Source of the DNA: Pseudomonas fluorescens
GTDB taxonomy: Bacteria > Pseudomonadota > Gammaproteobacteria > Pseudomonadales > Pseudomonadaceae
Reading direction: 5' to 3'
Assembly: GCF_000967965.1 (NCBI RefSeq)
Contig: NZ_LACC01000010.1
Span: forward strand, 1-64,000
DNA length: 64,000 nucleotides
In this document: one piece after another, positions 10,055 to 19,092 of the stretch
How the letters are laid out: every line of letters starts with the position of its first letter
Numbering within the stretch: the first letter of the stretch is position 1
Notes under the pieces: model-generated
Seen by the model: the letters and a program-made list of their open reading frames with translations, nothing else
What the model was told of the DNA's origin: nothing
Database searches by the model: none
Program-made: the position numbers and the translations under genes

Positions 10055-11319
10055 AGTTAATGAGACCGGGCAGCCGCCCGACTTTGCATTCGGTCATCGG
10101 TCGCGGCAACCTGCTCGTTGCGCTGGTGGGCGTTGTCATGGCCAGTGTTTCACTGACGTTGCTTGGCGTGCTGGCCTTGCGCGTATACGCCGATCACAAC
10201 CTGCACCTGATCGCTCGTTCGATCAGCTACACCGTGGAAGCCGCGGTGGTGTTCAACGACAAACCCGCCGCAACCGAAGCGCTGGCGTTGATTGCCTCCA
10301 CCGAGGAAGTGGCCGACGCCGAGGTGTTCGATCAACAGGGCCAGTTGCTGGCCCGCTGGCAACGACCGGAAACCGGTTGGGTGTCCGATCTCGAATTGCA
10401 CATCGCCAAAGCGTTTCTGGAAGAACCTATGAGCATGCCGATCACCCACCAAGGGCGGGAAGTCGGCAGCATCAGGCTCACCGGTCATGGCGCCAGCCTG
10501 ATGCGGTTTTTGCTCAGCGGTCTGATGGGCATCGTAGTGTGCACGGCCATCAGTGCCTGGGTTGCACTCTTCTTGGCGCGCCGACAACTGCGCGGGATCA
10601 CCAAGCCGCTGCGCAACCTGGCCGCTGTTGCCCACGCCGCGCGCAGTGAACGGGCCTTCGACAAGCGCGTGCCGCCTGCCGACATTGTTGAACTCGATGA
10701 TTTCGGCAACGACTTCAATGCCCTGCTCGATGAACTCGAGGCCTGGCAGTCGCACCTGCAAAGCGAAAACGAATCCCTGGCTCACCAGGCCAGCCACGAC
10801 AGCCTCACCGGATTGCCCAATCGGGCGTTTTTCGAAGGTCGCCTGATGCGCGCGTTGCGCAGCGCCAACAAGCTCGGCGAGCGAGTGGCGGTGCTGTTTC
10901 TCGACAGCGATCGCTTCAAGGAGATCAACGACAGTTTCGGCCATGCGGCGGGTGATGCGGTGTTGGTGGCCGTGGCCAACCGGGTTCGGGCGCAACTGCG
11001 GGAAGGGGACCTGGTGGCGCGCTTGGGTGGCGATGAGTTTGCCGTGCTGCTGACGCCGCTGCACAAGACCGAAGACGCCGAACGGATTGCCGACAAGATT
11101 CTGGCCAGCATGGACATGCCGATTCCATTGCCGGGCAGCACCCAGGTATTGACCTCTCTCAGTATCGGCGTCGCGGTGTACCCGGATCATGGCGCAACGC
11201 CGGGTGCCCTGCTCAACGCCGCCGATGGCGCGATGTACCAGGCCAAGCGCCTCTCCCGAGGCGCACAGTACACGGCAGGGTCGGAGCACCCCGCCGCCGA
11301 TGTTCAAAACAGGAGCTGA
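10051..11319 (+). CDS. yfiN: YfiN/TpbB-type membrane diguanylate cyclase
   Basis: The enzyme makes c-di-GMP from two GTP. The 422-residue product has a first membrane helix near residues 20-45, a small periplasmic domain, a second helix near 150-175, a HAMP linker and a C-terminal GGDEF domain. The active-site motif GGDEF is intact at residues 326-330. An RxxD inhibitory site (Arg317-Asp320) sits five residues before it, so product inhibition is expected. The true start is the ATG at 10051 overlapping the yfiR stop; the same frame stays open upstream but is antisense-like filler inside yfiR. In P. aeruginosa, activation of this enzyme drives biofilm formation and small-colony variants. Confidence 0.93.
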   Translation: MKLMRPGSRPTLHSVIGRGNLLVALVGVVMASVSLTLLGVLALRVYADHNLHLIARSISYTVEAAVVFNDKPAATEALALIASTEEVADAEVFDQQGQLLARWQRPETGWVSDLELHIAKAFLEEPMSMPITHQGREVGSIRLTGHGASLMRFLLSGLMGIVVCTAISAWVALFLARRQLRGITKPLRNLAAVAHAARSERAFDKRVPPADIVELDDFGNDFNALLDELEAWQSHLQSENESLAHQASHDSLTGLPNRAFFEGRLMRALRSANKLGERVAVLFLDSDRFKEINDSFGHAAGDAVLVAVANRVRAQLREGDLVARLGGDEFAVLLTPLHKTEDAERIADKILASMDMPIPLPGSTQVLTSLSIGVAVYPDHGATPGALLNAADGAMYQAKRLSRGAQYTAGSEHPAADVQNRS

Positions 11320-11324
11320 TTTCC

Positions 11325-11825
11325 GTGTTCACATTCAACCCGCGTTCCCTGCGTTTTTTCACCCTGACACTGCTCGTGGCCTTATTGAGCCTGACCGGTT
11401 GCCAGACCACCCCCAAAGGCCTGACCCCGGCGCAAATCGCCGTGCTGAAACAGCAGGGGTTCGAGCTGACAGACGATGGCTGGGCTTTCGGCTTGTCCGG
11501 CAAGGTCCTGTTTGGCAGTGACGACGACAGCCTGAACAAGCAGAGCACCGACATTGTCGAGCGCATCGGCAAGGCGCTGCTGGGGGTAGGTATCGAGCGG
11601 GTACGGGTCGATGGTCACACAGACGCCTCGGGCAAAGAGGCCTACAACGAGCAACTGTCCGTGCGCCGGGCGAAAAGCGTGGCCAAGGTGCTCAACACCG
11701 TCGGCATGAAACAGGAAAACATCCAGCTGCGTGGCTTGGGCAGCAGCGTGCCGGTGGCCACCAACAACACCTCCAGTGGCCGCACCGAAAATCGCCGGGT
11801 GGCGATTGTGGTCAGCTCCGACTAA
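11325..11825 (+). CDS. yfiB: YfiB, OmpA-like outer-membrane lipoprotein
   Basis: YfiB is the outer-membrane partner that sequesters YfiR and so activates YfiN. The product begins with a signal sequence ending in a lipobox LTGC (Cys26). The C-terminal half is an OmpA-like peptidoglycan-binding domain with the signature VDGHTDASG...YNEQLSVRRAKSV. The start codon is GTG at 11325, five bases after the yfiN stop, with the ribosome site AGGAGC at 11311-11316. The stop overlaps by a few bases the end of the convergent LysR gene. The length of 166 residues is normal. Confidence 0.92.
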   Translation: MFTFNPRSLRFFTLTLLVALLSLTGCQTTPKGLTPAQIAVLKQQGFELTDDGWAFGLSGKVLFGSDDDSLNKQSTDIVERIGKALLGVGIERVRVDGHTDASGKEAYNEQLSVRRAKSVAKVLNTVGMKQENIQLRGLGSSVPVATNNTSSGRTENRRVAIVVSSD

Positions 11826-12769
11826 TCGGCAAACAGCATCTCCCGGCTTTCTCCCATCAGCAGGCCCTGATTCTGCTCGGTGACCTGGCGGATGTAATCC
11901 CACAACAGGGTGATCCGCTTGAGCTTCCTGAGATCCTCGCGGCAGTACATCCAGAACTGTCGGGTGATATTGATTTCCTGCGGCAACACCGGCAGCAGGC
12001 GCGGGTCCTGGGTGGCGAGGAAGCACGGCAGGATCGCCAGTGAGCGTCCTTGCTGCGCGGCCACGAACTGCGCGATCACGCTGGTGCTGCGCAGGTTGGC
12101 GCTGGCGCCGGGCAGTACGTTGGCCAGGTACAGCAGCTCCGAGCTGAACGCCAGGTCGTCGACGTAACTGATAAACGAATGTTTGGCCAAGTCTGCCGGG
12201 CGGCGGATAGGCGGGTGGTTGTCCAGATAATCCTGGGTCGCGTACAGCTGCAATCGGTAGTCGCACAGTTTGCAGCAGACGTACGGGCCATGCTCCGGAC
12301 GCTCCAGGGCGATGACGATGTCGGCTTCGCGCTTGGACAGGCTGATGAAGTGCGGCAGCGGCAGGATATCCACAGAAATGGCCGGATAGGTGTCGACGAA
12401 GTGGCTCAGCTGCGGCGTGATGAAAAAACTGCCGAAGCCTTCGGTGCAGCCCATGCGTACATGACCGGACAGCGCCACGCCGGACCCGGAAACCTGCTCG
12501 CACGCCATGTGCAGGGTGCTTTCGATTGACTCGGCATACCCCATCAACCGCTGGCCTTCGGCGGTCAGGATAAAGCCGTTGGTCCGGGATTTTTCGAACA
12601 GCAAAGTGCCCAGCGCCGTTTCCAGGGAGCTGATGCGCCGCGACACCGTGGTGTAGTCCACCGCCAGGCGCTTGGCCGCAGTGCTGGCCTTGCGGGTGCG
12701 GGCGACTTCGAGGAAAAACTTGAGGTCATCCCAGTTCAACGAGCCGAGGGAGGTGATGTTTTTTTGCAT
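11822..12769 (-). CDS. LysR-family regulator, divergent from mmsAB
   Basis: A 315-residue LysR-type regulator. The N-terminal winged helix-turn-helix covers about residues 10-70 (LNWDDLKFFLEVARTRKAS, then YTTVSRRISSLE) and is followed by a substrate-binding domain. It is transcribed away from mmsA, and the shared 150-base intergenic region probably holds its operator, so control of valine catabolism is the natural inference. P. aeruginosa uses an AraC-type MmsR at this place, so this is a different regulator family. Start choice is uncertain. The ATG at 12769 fits the family N terminus; a GTG at 12811 has the better ribosome site (GGAG, seven bases away) and would add 14 residues. Confidence 0.85.
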   Translation of the reverse strand: MQKNITSLGSLNWDDLKFFLEVARTRKASTAAKRLAVDYTTVSRRISSLETALGTLLFEKSRTNGFILTAEGQRLMGYAESIESTLHMACEQVSGSGVALSGHVRMGCTEGFGSFFITPQLSHFVDTYPAISVDILPLPHFISLSKREADIVIALERPEHGPYVCCKLCDYRLQLYATQDYLDNHPPIRRPADLAKHSFISYVDDLAFSSELLYLANVLPGASANLRSTSVIAQFVAAQQGRSLAILPCFLATQDPRLLPVLPQEINITRQFWMYCREDLRKLKRITLLWDYIRQVTEQNQGLLMGESREMLFAD

Positions 12770-12919
12770 GTTGGACCGGTTTTTATGTGCGTTCTTATTA
12801 GAAGTTTGCACATCTATACTCCAAAAACAGTCCGTTAACCAATTCGCGGCACACGCCTCATCTCAAGGCGACTTTCTCGCCTTGGCTCCCAAGATAAAAA
12901 CAAAGATCTGGAGACCCAC

Positions 12920-14446
12920 ATGAACGCATCGCTCACGCCCAACGAAACCACCGTGCAAAAGGTCAAGCTGTTGATCGACGGCCAGTGGGTCGAATCCAAG
13001 ACCACCGAATGGCACGACATCATCAACCCGGCGACCCAGCAGGTGCTGGCCAAGGTGCCGTTTGCCACCGCCGAAGAAGTCGATGCGGCCATCAGCGCCG
13101 CCCATCGCGCCTTCCAGACCTGGAAGCTGACCCCGATCGGCGCCCGCATGCGCATCATGCTCAAGCTCCAGGCGCTGATTCGCGAACACTCCAAGCGCAT
13201 CGCCGCTGTCCTCAGCGCCGAGCAGGGCAAGACCATTGCCGACGCCGAAGGCGATATTTTCCGTGGCCTGGAAGTGGTCGAACACGCTTGCTCCATCGGC
13301 AGCCTGCAAATGGGCGAGTTCGCTGAGAACGTCGCCGGTGGCGTCGACACCTACACCCTGCGCCAGCCAATCGGCGTGTGCGCCGGCATTACCCCGTTCA
13401 ACTTCCCTGCGATGATTCCGCTGTGGATGTTCCCGATGGCCATCGCCTGCGGCAACACCTTCGTGCTCAAGCCGTCCGAACAGGACCCGATGTCGACCAT
13501 GCTGCTGGTGGAGCTGGCCATCGAGGCGGGCATTCCGGCCGGCGTGCTCAACGTCGTGCATGGCGGCAAGGACGTGGTGGACGGGCTCTGCACCCACAAG
13601 GACATCAAGGCGGTTTCCTTCGTCGGTTCAACCGCCGTCGGTACCCATGTCTACGATCTGGCGGGTAAACACGGCAAACGCGTGCAATCGATGATGGGCG
13701 CCAAGAACCACGCCGTGGTGCTGCCGGACGCCAATCGCGAACAAGCGCTGAATGCGCTGGTGGGTGCCGGTTTCGGTGCTGCCGGTCAACGCTGCATGGC
13801 CACCTCGGTGGTGGTGCTGGTGGGCGCGGCCAAGCAGTGGCTGCCTGATCTCAAGGCGCTGGCGCAGAAGCTCAAGGTCAATGCCGGCAGCGAGCCGGGC
13901 ACCGATGTCGGCCCGGTGATCTCGAAAAAGGCCAAGGCGCGGATTCTCGACCTGATCGAGAGCGGCATCAAGGAAGGCGCGAAACTGGAGCTGGACGGTC
14001 GCGAGATCTCGGTCCCGGGTTACGAGAAGGGCAACTTTGTCGGCCCGACCCTGTTCTCCGGCGTGACCACCGACATGCAGATCTACACCCAGGAAATCTT
14101 CGGCCCGGTGCTGGTGGTGCTGGAGGTTAATACGCTTGATGAGGCCATCGCTCTGGTCAACGCCAACCCGTTCGGCAACGGCACGGGCCTGTTCACCCAG
14201 AGCGGCGCTGCGGCGCGCAAGTTCCAGAACGAAATCGACGTCGGCCAGGTCGGCATCAACATCCCGATTCCGGTGCCGGTGCCGTTCTTCAGCTTCACCG
14301 GTTCGCGCGGTTCCAAGCTCGGCGACCTCGGCCCGTACGGCAAGCAAGTGGTGCAGTTCTACACTCAGACCAAGACCGTCACCAGTCGCTGGTTCGATGA
14401 CGACAGCGTCAACGACGGTGTGAACACCACCATCAACCTGCGATAA
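12920..14446 (+). CDS. mmsA: CoA-acylating methylmalonate-semialdehyde dehydrogenase
   Basis: MmsA oxidises methylmalonate semialdehyde (and malonate semialdehyde) to propionyl-CoA (acetyl-CoA) with NAD and CoA, the last step of valine and 3-hydroxyisobutyrate breakdown. The 508-residue product is a full-length aldehyde dehydrogenase with KPSEQDP in the cofactor pocket and catalytic Cys292 in GQRCMATS. The stretch [18 protein letters not shown] near residue 450 is characteristic of MmsA. A ribosome site GGAGACC precedes the ATG. mmsB follows after ten bases, and a LysR gene lies divergently upstream. Confidence 0.95.
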   Translation: MNASLTPNETTVQKVKLLIDGQWVESKTTEWHDIINPATQQVLAKVPFATAEEVDAAISAAHRAFQTWKLTPIGARMRIMLKLQALIREHSKRIAAVLSAEQGKTIADAEGDIFRGLEVVEHACSIGSLQMGEFAENVAGGVDTYTLRQPIGVCAGITPFNFPAMIPLWMFPMAIACGNTFVLKPSEQDPMSTMLLVELAIEAGIPAGVLNVVHGGKDVVDGLCTHKDIKAVSFVGSTAVGTHVYDLAGKHGKRVQSMMGAKNHAVVLPDANREQALNALVGAGFGAAGQRCMATSVVVLVGAAKQWLPDLKALAQKLKVNAGSEPGTDVGPVISKKAKARILDLIESGIKEGAKLELDGREISVPGYEKGNFVGPTLFSGVTTDMQIYTQEIFGPVLVVLEVNTLDEAIALVNANPFGNGTGLFTQSGAAARKFQNEIDVGQVGINIPIPVPVPFFSFTGSRGSKLGDLGPYGKQVVQFYTQTKTVTSRWFDDDSVNDGVNTTINLR

Positions 14447-14456
14447 GGAGCCGGAC

Positions 14457-15344
14457 ATGAAAATCGCTTTTATCGGTCTGGGCAATATGGGCGCGCCGAT
14501 GGCGCGCAACCTGATCAAGGCCGGCCATGCTCTGCGCCTGGTGGACCTGAACAAAGCTGTGCTGGCGGAACTGGAACAGCTGGGCGGCAGTATCAGCCCA
14601 ACGGCCCGCGAAGCTTCAGAAGGCGCCGAGCTGGTCATCACCATGCTGCCTGCCGCGGTGCATGTACGCAGTGTGTGGCTGGGTGAAGACGGCGTGCTCG
14701 CCGGTATCGGCAAAGGTGTGCCGGCCGTGGATTGCAGCACCATCGATCCGCAGACCGCGCGGGACGTAGCCACCGCCGCTGCCAAACAGGGTGTGGCCAT
14801 GGCCGATGCACCGGTCTCTGGCGGCACCGGTGGTGCAGCCGCCGGGACGCTGACCTTCATGGTCGGCGCCACGCCGGAACTGTTCGCCACCCTGCAACCG
14901 GTACTGGCGCAAATGGGCCGCAACATCGTCCATTGTGGTGAGGTCGGCACCGGGCAAATCGCTAAAATCTGCAACAACCTGCTGCTGGGTATCTCCATGG
15001 TCGGCGTCAGCGAAGCCATGGCGCTTGGCGATGCATTGGGCATCGACACCAAGGTGCTGGCGGGCATCATCAACAGTTCCACCGGGCGTTGCTGGAGTTC
15101 GGAGATGTACAACCCGTGGCCGGGCATCGTTGAAACGGCGCCGGCGTCGCGCGGTTACACCGGTGGTTTCGGTGCTGAACTGATGCTCAAGGATCTGGGG
15201 CTGGCCACTGAAGCGGCGCGTCAGGCGCACCAGCCGGTGGTACTCGGCGCGGTGGCCCAGCAGTTGTATCAGGCGATGAGTTTGCGTGGGGAGGGTGGGC
15301 AGGACTTCTCGGCGATCATCAACGGCTATCGCAAGCCGCAATAA
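14457..15344 (+). CDS. mmsB: 3-hydroxyisobutyrate dehydrogenase
   Basis: MmsB oxidises 3-hydroxyisobutyrate to methylmalonate semialdehyde with NAD, feeding MmsA. The N-terminal Rossmann motif GLGNMGAPMARN lies at residues 7-18. The substrate motif DAPVSGGTGGA is present, as is the catalytic lysine Lys170 in GQIAKICNN, all typical of the beta-hydroxyacid dehydrogenase family. The length (295) is normal. The ribosome site AAGGAG lies just before the ATG, ten bases after mmsA, so both are one operon. A REP pair and a clear terminator follow. Confidence 0.95.
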   Translation: MKIAFIGLGNMGAPMARNLIKAGHALRLVDLNKAVLAELEQLGGSISPTAREASEGAELVITMLPAAVHVRSVWLGEDGVLAGIGKGVPAVDCSTIDPQTARDVATAAAKQGVAMADAPVSGGTGGAAAGTLTFMVGATPELFATLQPVLAQMGRNIVHCGEVGTGQIAKICNNLLLGISMVGVSEAMALGDALGIDTKVLAGIINSSTGRCWSSEMYNPWPGIVETAPASRGYTGGFGAELMLKDLGLATEAARQAHQPVVLGAVAQQLYQAMSLRGEGGQDFSAIINGYRKPQ

Positions 15345-15365
15345 CGGTTGGTGACAAGCGGATTT

Positions 15366-15498
15366 TGTGGCGAGGGAGCTTGCTCCCGCTGGTTCGCGCA
15401 GCGGACCCAAATGCGGAGAATGTGGAGTCTCAGACAAACCGAGTTTGTTGACTTTGCGACTGCTTCGCAGCCGAGCGGGAGCAAGCTCCCTCGCCACA
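15366..15498. repeat. REP inverted pair, GAGGGAGC type
   Basis: Two inverted REP units (GTGGCGAGGGAGCTTGCTCCCGCT on the left, the reverse complement on the right) enclose about 80 bases. Each unit is itself an imperfect hairpin (GGGAGC-TT-GCTCCC). The same REP type recurs at 18907-19039, so it is a dispersed chromosomal family. Confidence 0.9.
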
Positions 15499-15530
15499 GG
15501 GTTGGAACGACTGGGTCTGAAAGCATATTT

Positions 15531-15567
15531 ACCGGGAGATCACGTCGGGTGATCCCCCGGTTTTTTT
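15531..15567 (+). terminator. Rho-independent terminator after mmsB
   Basis: Stem CCGGGAGATCAC / GTGATCCCCCGG with a short TCG-type loop (one bulge) is followed directly by seven Ts on the plus strand. It ends the mmsAB transcript and sits just before the 3' end of the convergent cupin gene. Confidence 0.85.
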
Positions 15568-15570
15568 GTA

Positions 15571-15915
15571 TCAGGCAAACACGAAGTATTTGCGCACGGT
15601 TTCCACCACTTCCCAGGTGCCTTTCATCCCCGGCTCAACGACGAAAATGTCGCCGGCGCGCAGGTGGATCGGCGCCATGCCTTCCGGGGTGATGATGCAG
15701 TAGCCTTCCTGGAAGTGGCAGTACTCCCACTTCACGTATTCCACGTACCACTTGCCCGGCGTGCAGATCCAGGTGCCCATGATCTTGCTGCCGTCTTCGC
15801 TGGTGTAGGCATTGAGGTTGACGGTGTGCGGGTCGCCTTCGAGTTTTTCCCATTTACAGGCGTCGAGCACGGGCAGCGGGTGAGTGTCGCGAAGAACGGT
15901 AATCGGTGCGGTCAT
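15571..15915 (-). CDS. Small cupin-domain protein (DUF861-like)
   Basis: A 114-residue single-domain cupin. The core CHFQEGYCIITPEG and the second part AGDIFVVEPGMKGTWEV match the ethanolamine/ureidoglycolate-type cupin_3 (DUF861) fold, in which a strand carries a conserved Glu/Gly pair. The ATG at 15915 is preferred because it follows CGGAGTC; an upstream in-frame start at 15954 would add an unconserved hydrophobic tail. The substrate is unknown. It stands alone, convergent with mmsB and head-to-tail with a LysR gene about 120 bases upstream. Confidence 0.75.
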   Translation of the reverse strand: MTAPITVLRDTHPLPVLDACKWEKLEGDPHTVNLNAYTSEDGSKIMGTWICTPGKWYVEYVKWEYCHFQEGYCIITPEGMAPIHLRAGDIFVVEPGMKGTWEVVETVRKYFVFA

Positions 15916-16035
15916 GATGACTCCGGGCAGTGGGCTCAAGAACTGAAGTCGCACCCTATAGCGCCTGTCCCGCGATCAGTTGTCTGTGGTCGACACTGAG
16001 GTGTCCAGAAACGCGCCCCTTGCTCAATCTTCCGG

Positions 16036-16914
16036 CTAGGCCAACGCTTGCAGCAACGCCTTGGCGTAGCCGGGCAGCGCGGCGAAGTCGCGGGCGCAGA
16101 TCAAGAGCCTGCGCTGTGCCCAGGGCTCTTGCAGGCAGAGGCTCTTGAAAGACGGTTCGTTGGACCACCGATCGACCGCCGCCAGGGGCACGATCGCCAG
16201 TCCCGCCCCTCGGGCGACCATGCGCATCACGCCATCGAAGCCATCGGCACGGATGCGGATCTGCATGCGCAGGCCAGCGTGCAGTGCCTGTTCTTCCAGG
16301 TACACCGCCAAGGCGCTGTTGGCATTCAGGCTGACGTAGTCGTGATGCAGCGTGTCGGTGAAGCTCACTGAGGTCGCCTGTGCCAAGGGATGTTCCCGGG
16401 GCATGATCAGCACCAGCGGATCATCGCGGAACGCTCGGGTCTGCAAGTCATCGGTGTCCACCGCGTCGGAAACGATGCCGAGGTCTGCCGCCCCTTGGCG
16501 CAAGGCGTGGGTGATGCGGGTGCTGGGCAGTTCCTGCAAGTCGATGTCGAGGTTGGGGTGGCTATGCAGGAAATCCGCGAGCAACTCTGGCAGGTACTCG
16601 GTGATTGCCGTGGTGTTGCACAGCAGCCGCACCTGGCCTTTGACGCCCTGGGCGTATTCGGCCAGTTCCTGTTGCAGGCGTTCGGCCTGTTGCAGCAGGA
16701 TCCGGGCGTGTCGGGCCAGGGCATTGCCGGCCGGTGTCGGGCTGACCCCGCGACGATTGCGCTGAAGAAACTCGACGCCCAGCGACGCCTCCATGGCGCG
16801 AATTCGCGCACTGGCCGCTGCCAGGGACAAATGACTGCGTGCGGCGCCGGCGGTGATGTTGCCGGTGTCGAGGATGTTCAGGTACAGGCGCAGGTCGGTC
16901 AGGTCGAAGTGCAT
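16036..16914 (-). CDS. LysR-family transcriptional regulator
   Basis: A 292-residue LysR regulator. The helix-turn-helix is at about residues 3-60 (LRLYLNILDTGNITAGAARSH, then LSLAAASARIRAMEASLG), followed by a periplasmic-binding-like effector domain. It is divergent from the TauE/SafE-family transporter gene at 17043, with 128 bases between, so control of that transporter is the simplest inference. The effector cannot be read from the sequence. Confidence 0.88.
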   Translation of the reverse strand: MHFDLTDLRLYLNILDTGNITAGAARSHLSLAAASARIRAMEASLGVEFLQRNRRGVSPTPAGNALARHARILLQQAERLQQELAEYAQGVKGQVRLLCNTTAITEYLPELLADFLHSHPNLDIDLQELPSTRITHALRQGAADLGIVSDAVDTDDLQTRAFRDDPLVLIMPREHPLAQATSVSFTDTLHHDYVSLNANSALAVYLEEQALHAGLRMQIRIRADGFDGVMRMVARGAGLAIVPLAAVDRWSNEPSFKSLCLQEPWAQRRLLICARDFAALPGYAKALLQALA

Positions 16915-17042
16915 TACAACAATCCCAAGTTGTGTGTTGTCTGGAAGGACGCCATCGCGATTATTTAGCCTCTTGTGTGGAGAGAGGCTGCCTCAGTATA
17001 TGGCAGATTTTCAATCGACCCCCGCGGGCTCACCATGGCCCC

Positions 17043-17807
17043 ATGAATACACTCTCGGCGTTTTATCAGAATCTCGGCGTAGCCCTTTCGCTGTTGGTTA
17101 TCGGCACCTTTGTGCTGGCCGGCATGATCAAGGGCGTGATCGGTCTCGGCCTGCCGACCGTTGCCATGGGGTTGCTCGGTCTGGCTATGGCGCCGACGCA
17201 GGCTGCGGTGCTGTTGATCATTCCGGCGACCTTGACCAACGTCTGGCAACTGGCATTCGGCGGGCATCTGTCGGGGCTGGTCAAACGGTTGTGGCCGATG
17301 CTGCTGGCGATTTTTATCGGCACCGGGGCAGGCACACTGTGGATCGGCATGAGCGGTGGCCATTGGGTGGTGCGGGGGTTGGGGGCGGCATTGTTGCTGT
17401 ATGCGCTGAGCGGGTTGTTCCTGCCGACTGTGCACGTGGGGCGGCGCAATGAACGCTGGCTCGGTCCATTGTGTGGCGTGCTGACCGGCGTCATCACTTC
17501 GGCCACCGGCGTGTTCGTGATTCCGGCGGTGCCCTATCTGCAAGCGCTGGGCTTGAGCAAGGACGAGCTGGTGCAGGCGCTGGGCCTGTCGTTCACCGTC
17601 TCGACCCTGGCGCTGGCCGGTGGCTTGCTATGGCGTGGCGCGCTTGGCGGGGGCGAGTTGAGCGCATCGTTGCTGGCGCTGATCCCGGCGATGCTCGGCA
17701 TGTGGCTAGGGCAATCGCTGCGCCAGCGGATCAGCGCCCTGTGGTTCAAGCGCGTGTTCTTCGTTGGCCTGGGTGTGCTCGGCGGCCATTTGCTGATCAG
17801 CGGCTAG
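17043..17807 (+). CDS. TauE/SafE-family membrane transporter
   Basis: A 254-residue integral membrane protein with seven to eight hydrophobic segments. The repeated family motif around KGVIGLGLPTVAMGLLGLAM in the first half is mirrored by the second half (GVLTGVITSATGVFVIPAVPYLQALGL). TauE/SafE proteins are proposed sulfite or organosulfonate exporters or importers; the substrate here is unknown. The ATG at 17043 is chosen because it begins the first membrane helix; upstream codons are in the intergenic region shared with the LysR gene. The 3' end overlaps the convergent monooxygenase gene by 11 bases. Confidence 0.85.
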   Translation: MNTLSAFYQNLGVALSLLVIGTFVLAGMIKGVIGLGLPTVAMGLLGLAMAPTQAAVLLIIPATLTNVWQLAFGGHLSGLVKRLWPMLLAIFIGTGAGTLWIGMSGGHWVVRGLGAALLLYALSGLFLPTVHVGRRNERWLGPLCGVLTGVITSATGVFVIPAVPYLQALGLSKDELVQALGLSFTVSTLALAGGLLWRGALGGGELSASLLALIPAMLGMWLGQSLRQRISALWFKRVFFVGLGVLGGHLLISG

Positions 17808-18111
17808 CGGACGACGGGCTGATCATCTCGATGGCGCGGATCTCGAAGTCCCGTTCCAGGTATTCATCACGCTGCGCGAGGAACTGCTTCATGTGCGGCA
17901 GGTTCGAGTGCTCGTCGAGGTGGGCCCGGGATTGCCAGATCTCGTAGAAGATGAACAGGGTCGGGTCCTGTTGGTCGCGCAACATGTGGTATTCGATGCA
18001 ACCGGGTTCGGCCCGGCTCGCTTGCACGTAGCCGCTGAAAAATGCTTCGAAGGCATCGGATTTTTCCGGTCGGGTCTTGGCGTGCAGGATGAAGCCCTGG
18101 ATTTCACTCAT
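17797..18111 (-). CDS. ABM-domain putative monooxygenase (YgiN-like)
   Basis: A 104-residue protein of the antibiotic-biosynthesis-monooxygenase fold. The pattern GFILHAKTRPEKSDAFEAFF, then EPGCIEYHMLRDQQDPTLFIFYEIW and SHLDEH-type histidines, matches small quinol monooxygenases and heme-independent oxygenases of the YgiN group. It probably acts as a dimer in the cytoplasm. mdaB, a quinone reductase, starts 163 bases away in the opposite direction; E. coli ygiN and mdaB are also neighbours, which supports a shared quinone-redox role. Confidence 0.85.
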   Translation of the reverse strand: MSEIQGFILHAKTRPEKSDAFEAFFSGYVQASRAEPGCIEYHMLRDQQDPTLFIFYEIWQSRAHLDEHSNLPHMKQFLAQRDEYLERDFEIRAIEMISPSSASR

Positions 18112-18273
18112 CTACATCTCTCCTCAAATCAGAATTGGCGCCAGTCTAAGGCAACAATCACCTGTTGATTCGTGCTTGTAGGTCAAATGAATTTTGCCAA
18201 ATCGACGCTTACTCCACGCGAGGTCGATCGGTACTCTGCCGCCATCCGATTCCCGACCTTCCCGAGACCTCTC

Positions 18274-18864
18274 ATGAAAAAAGTCCTGTTGCTCAATGGC
18301 GGCAAAAAATTTGCGCACTCCGACGGCCGCTACAACACCACCCTGCATGAAACCGCGTTGAGCGTGCTGGATCGCGGTGGCATGGATGTCAAAACCACCT
18401 TCATCGACGAGGGTTACGACGTCGCCGAAGAAGTGGCCAAGTTCCTCTGGGCCGACGTGATCATCTACCAGATGCCCGGTTGGTGGATGGGCGCACCGTG
18501 GACCGTGAAAAAGTACATCGATGAAGTCTTCACCGAGGGCCATGGCAGCCTCTATGCCAGCGACGGTCGCACCCGTTCGGACGCATCGCAGAAGTACGGC
18601 AGCGGCGGTCTGATTCACGGCAAGCAGTACATGCTGTCGCTGACCTGGAACGCCCCGCAGCAAGCCTTCGACGACCCAAGCGATTTCTTCGAGGCCAAAG
18701 GCGTGGACGCGGTGTACTTCCCGTTCCACAAGGCCAACGAGTTCCTGGGCATGACCGGTTTGCCGACGTTCCTCTGCGTGGACGTGATGAAGCGTCCGAA
18801 CATCGAAGGCGACGTGGAGCGCTATGAGCAGCATTTGGCTGAGGTGTTTGGTCTCAAGGCGTAA
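18274..18864 (+). CDS. mdaB: NADPH:quinone oxidoreductase MdaB
   Basis: MdaB is a flavodoxin-fold FAD enzyme that reduces quinones by two electrons with NADPH, protecting from oxidative stress. The 196-residue product (E. coli 193) opens with KKVLLLNGGKKFAHSDG and has the active-site stretch IIYQMPGWWMGAPWTVKKY. The ATG at 18274 is chosen because it begins the flavodoxin first strand; the upstream extension is intergenic. Neighbours are a divergent YgiN-like monooxygenase and, after a REP pair, a LysR gene that probably regulates it. Confidence 0.93.
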   Translation: MKKVLLLNGGKKFAHSDGRYNTTLHETALSVLDRGGMDVKTTFIDEGYDVAEEVAKFLWADVIIYQMPGWWMGAPWTVKKYIDEVFTEGHGSLYASDGRTRSDASQKYGSGGLIHGKQYMLSLTWNAPQQAFDDPSDFFEAKGVDAVYFPFHKANEFLGMTGLPTFLCVDVMKRPNIEGDVERYEQHLAEVFGLKA

Positions 18865-18906
18865 CTGTCAGCTACTATCGAAAGCCTGAGTCTGTGTTCG
18901 GGCTTT

Positions 18907-19039
18907 TGTGGCGAGGGAGCTTGCTCCCGCTGGTGCGCGAAGCGGACCCAAAACCAGCCTGCTCGGTGGTTCAAGTTGTCTGCGTCAAACCATTTACGAC
19001 GGCTTCGCCGCCGAGCGGGAGCAAGCTCCCTCGCCACAA
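18907..19039. repeat. REP inverted pair, GAGGGAGC type
   Basis: Second copy of the GTGGCGAGGGAGCTTGCTCCCGCT inverted pair, arms facing each other over about 85 bases, between mdaB and the LysR gene. The arms are nearly identical to those at 15366-15498; the middle is different. Confidence 0.9.
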
Positions 19040-19092
19040 GGGTTCTTCTCAGCTTGGAAGAACCGGCGCCGGACTATCGATAAGGGACACAC

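Noticed and set aside
10150..11307. 385-codon minus-strand frame opposite yfiN
   Set aside because: It is the complement of the GGDEF gene; no family resemblance and low plausibility of composition.
13628..15127. 499-codon minus-strand frame across mmsA and mmsB
   Set aside because: It is antisense to two well-recognised catabolic genes and has no independent start signal.
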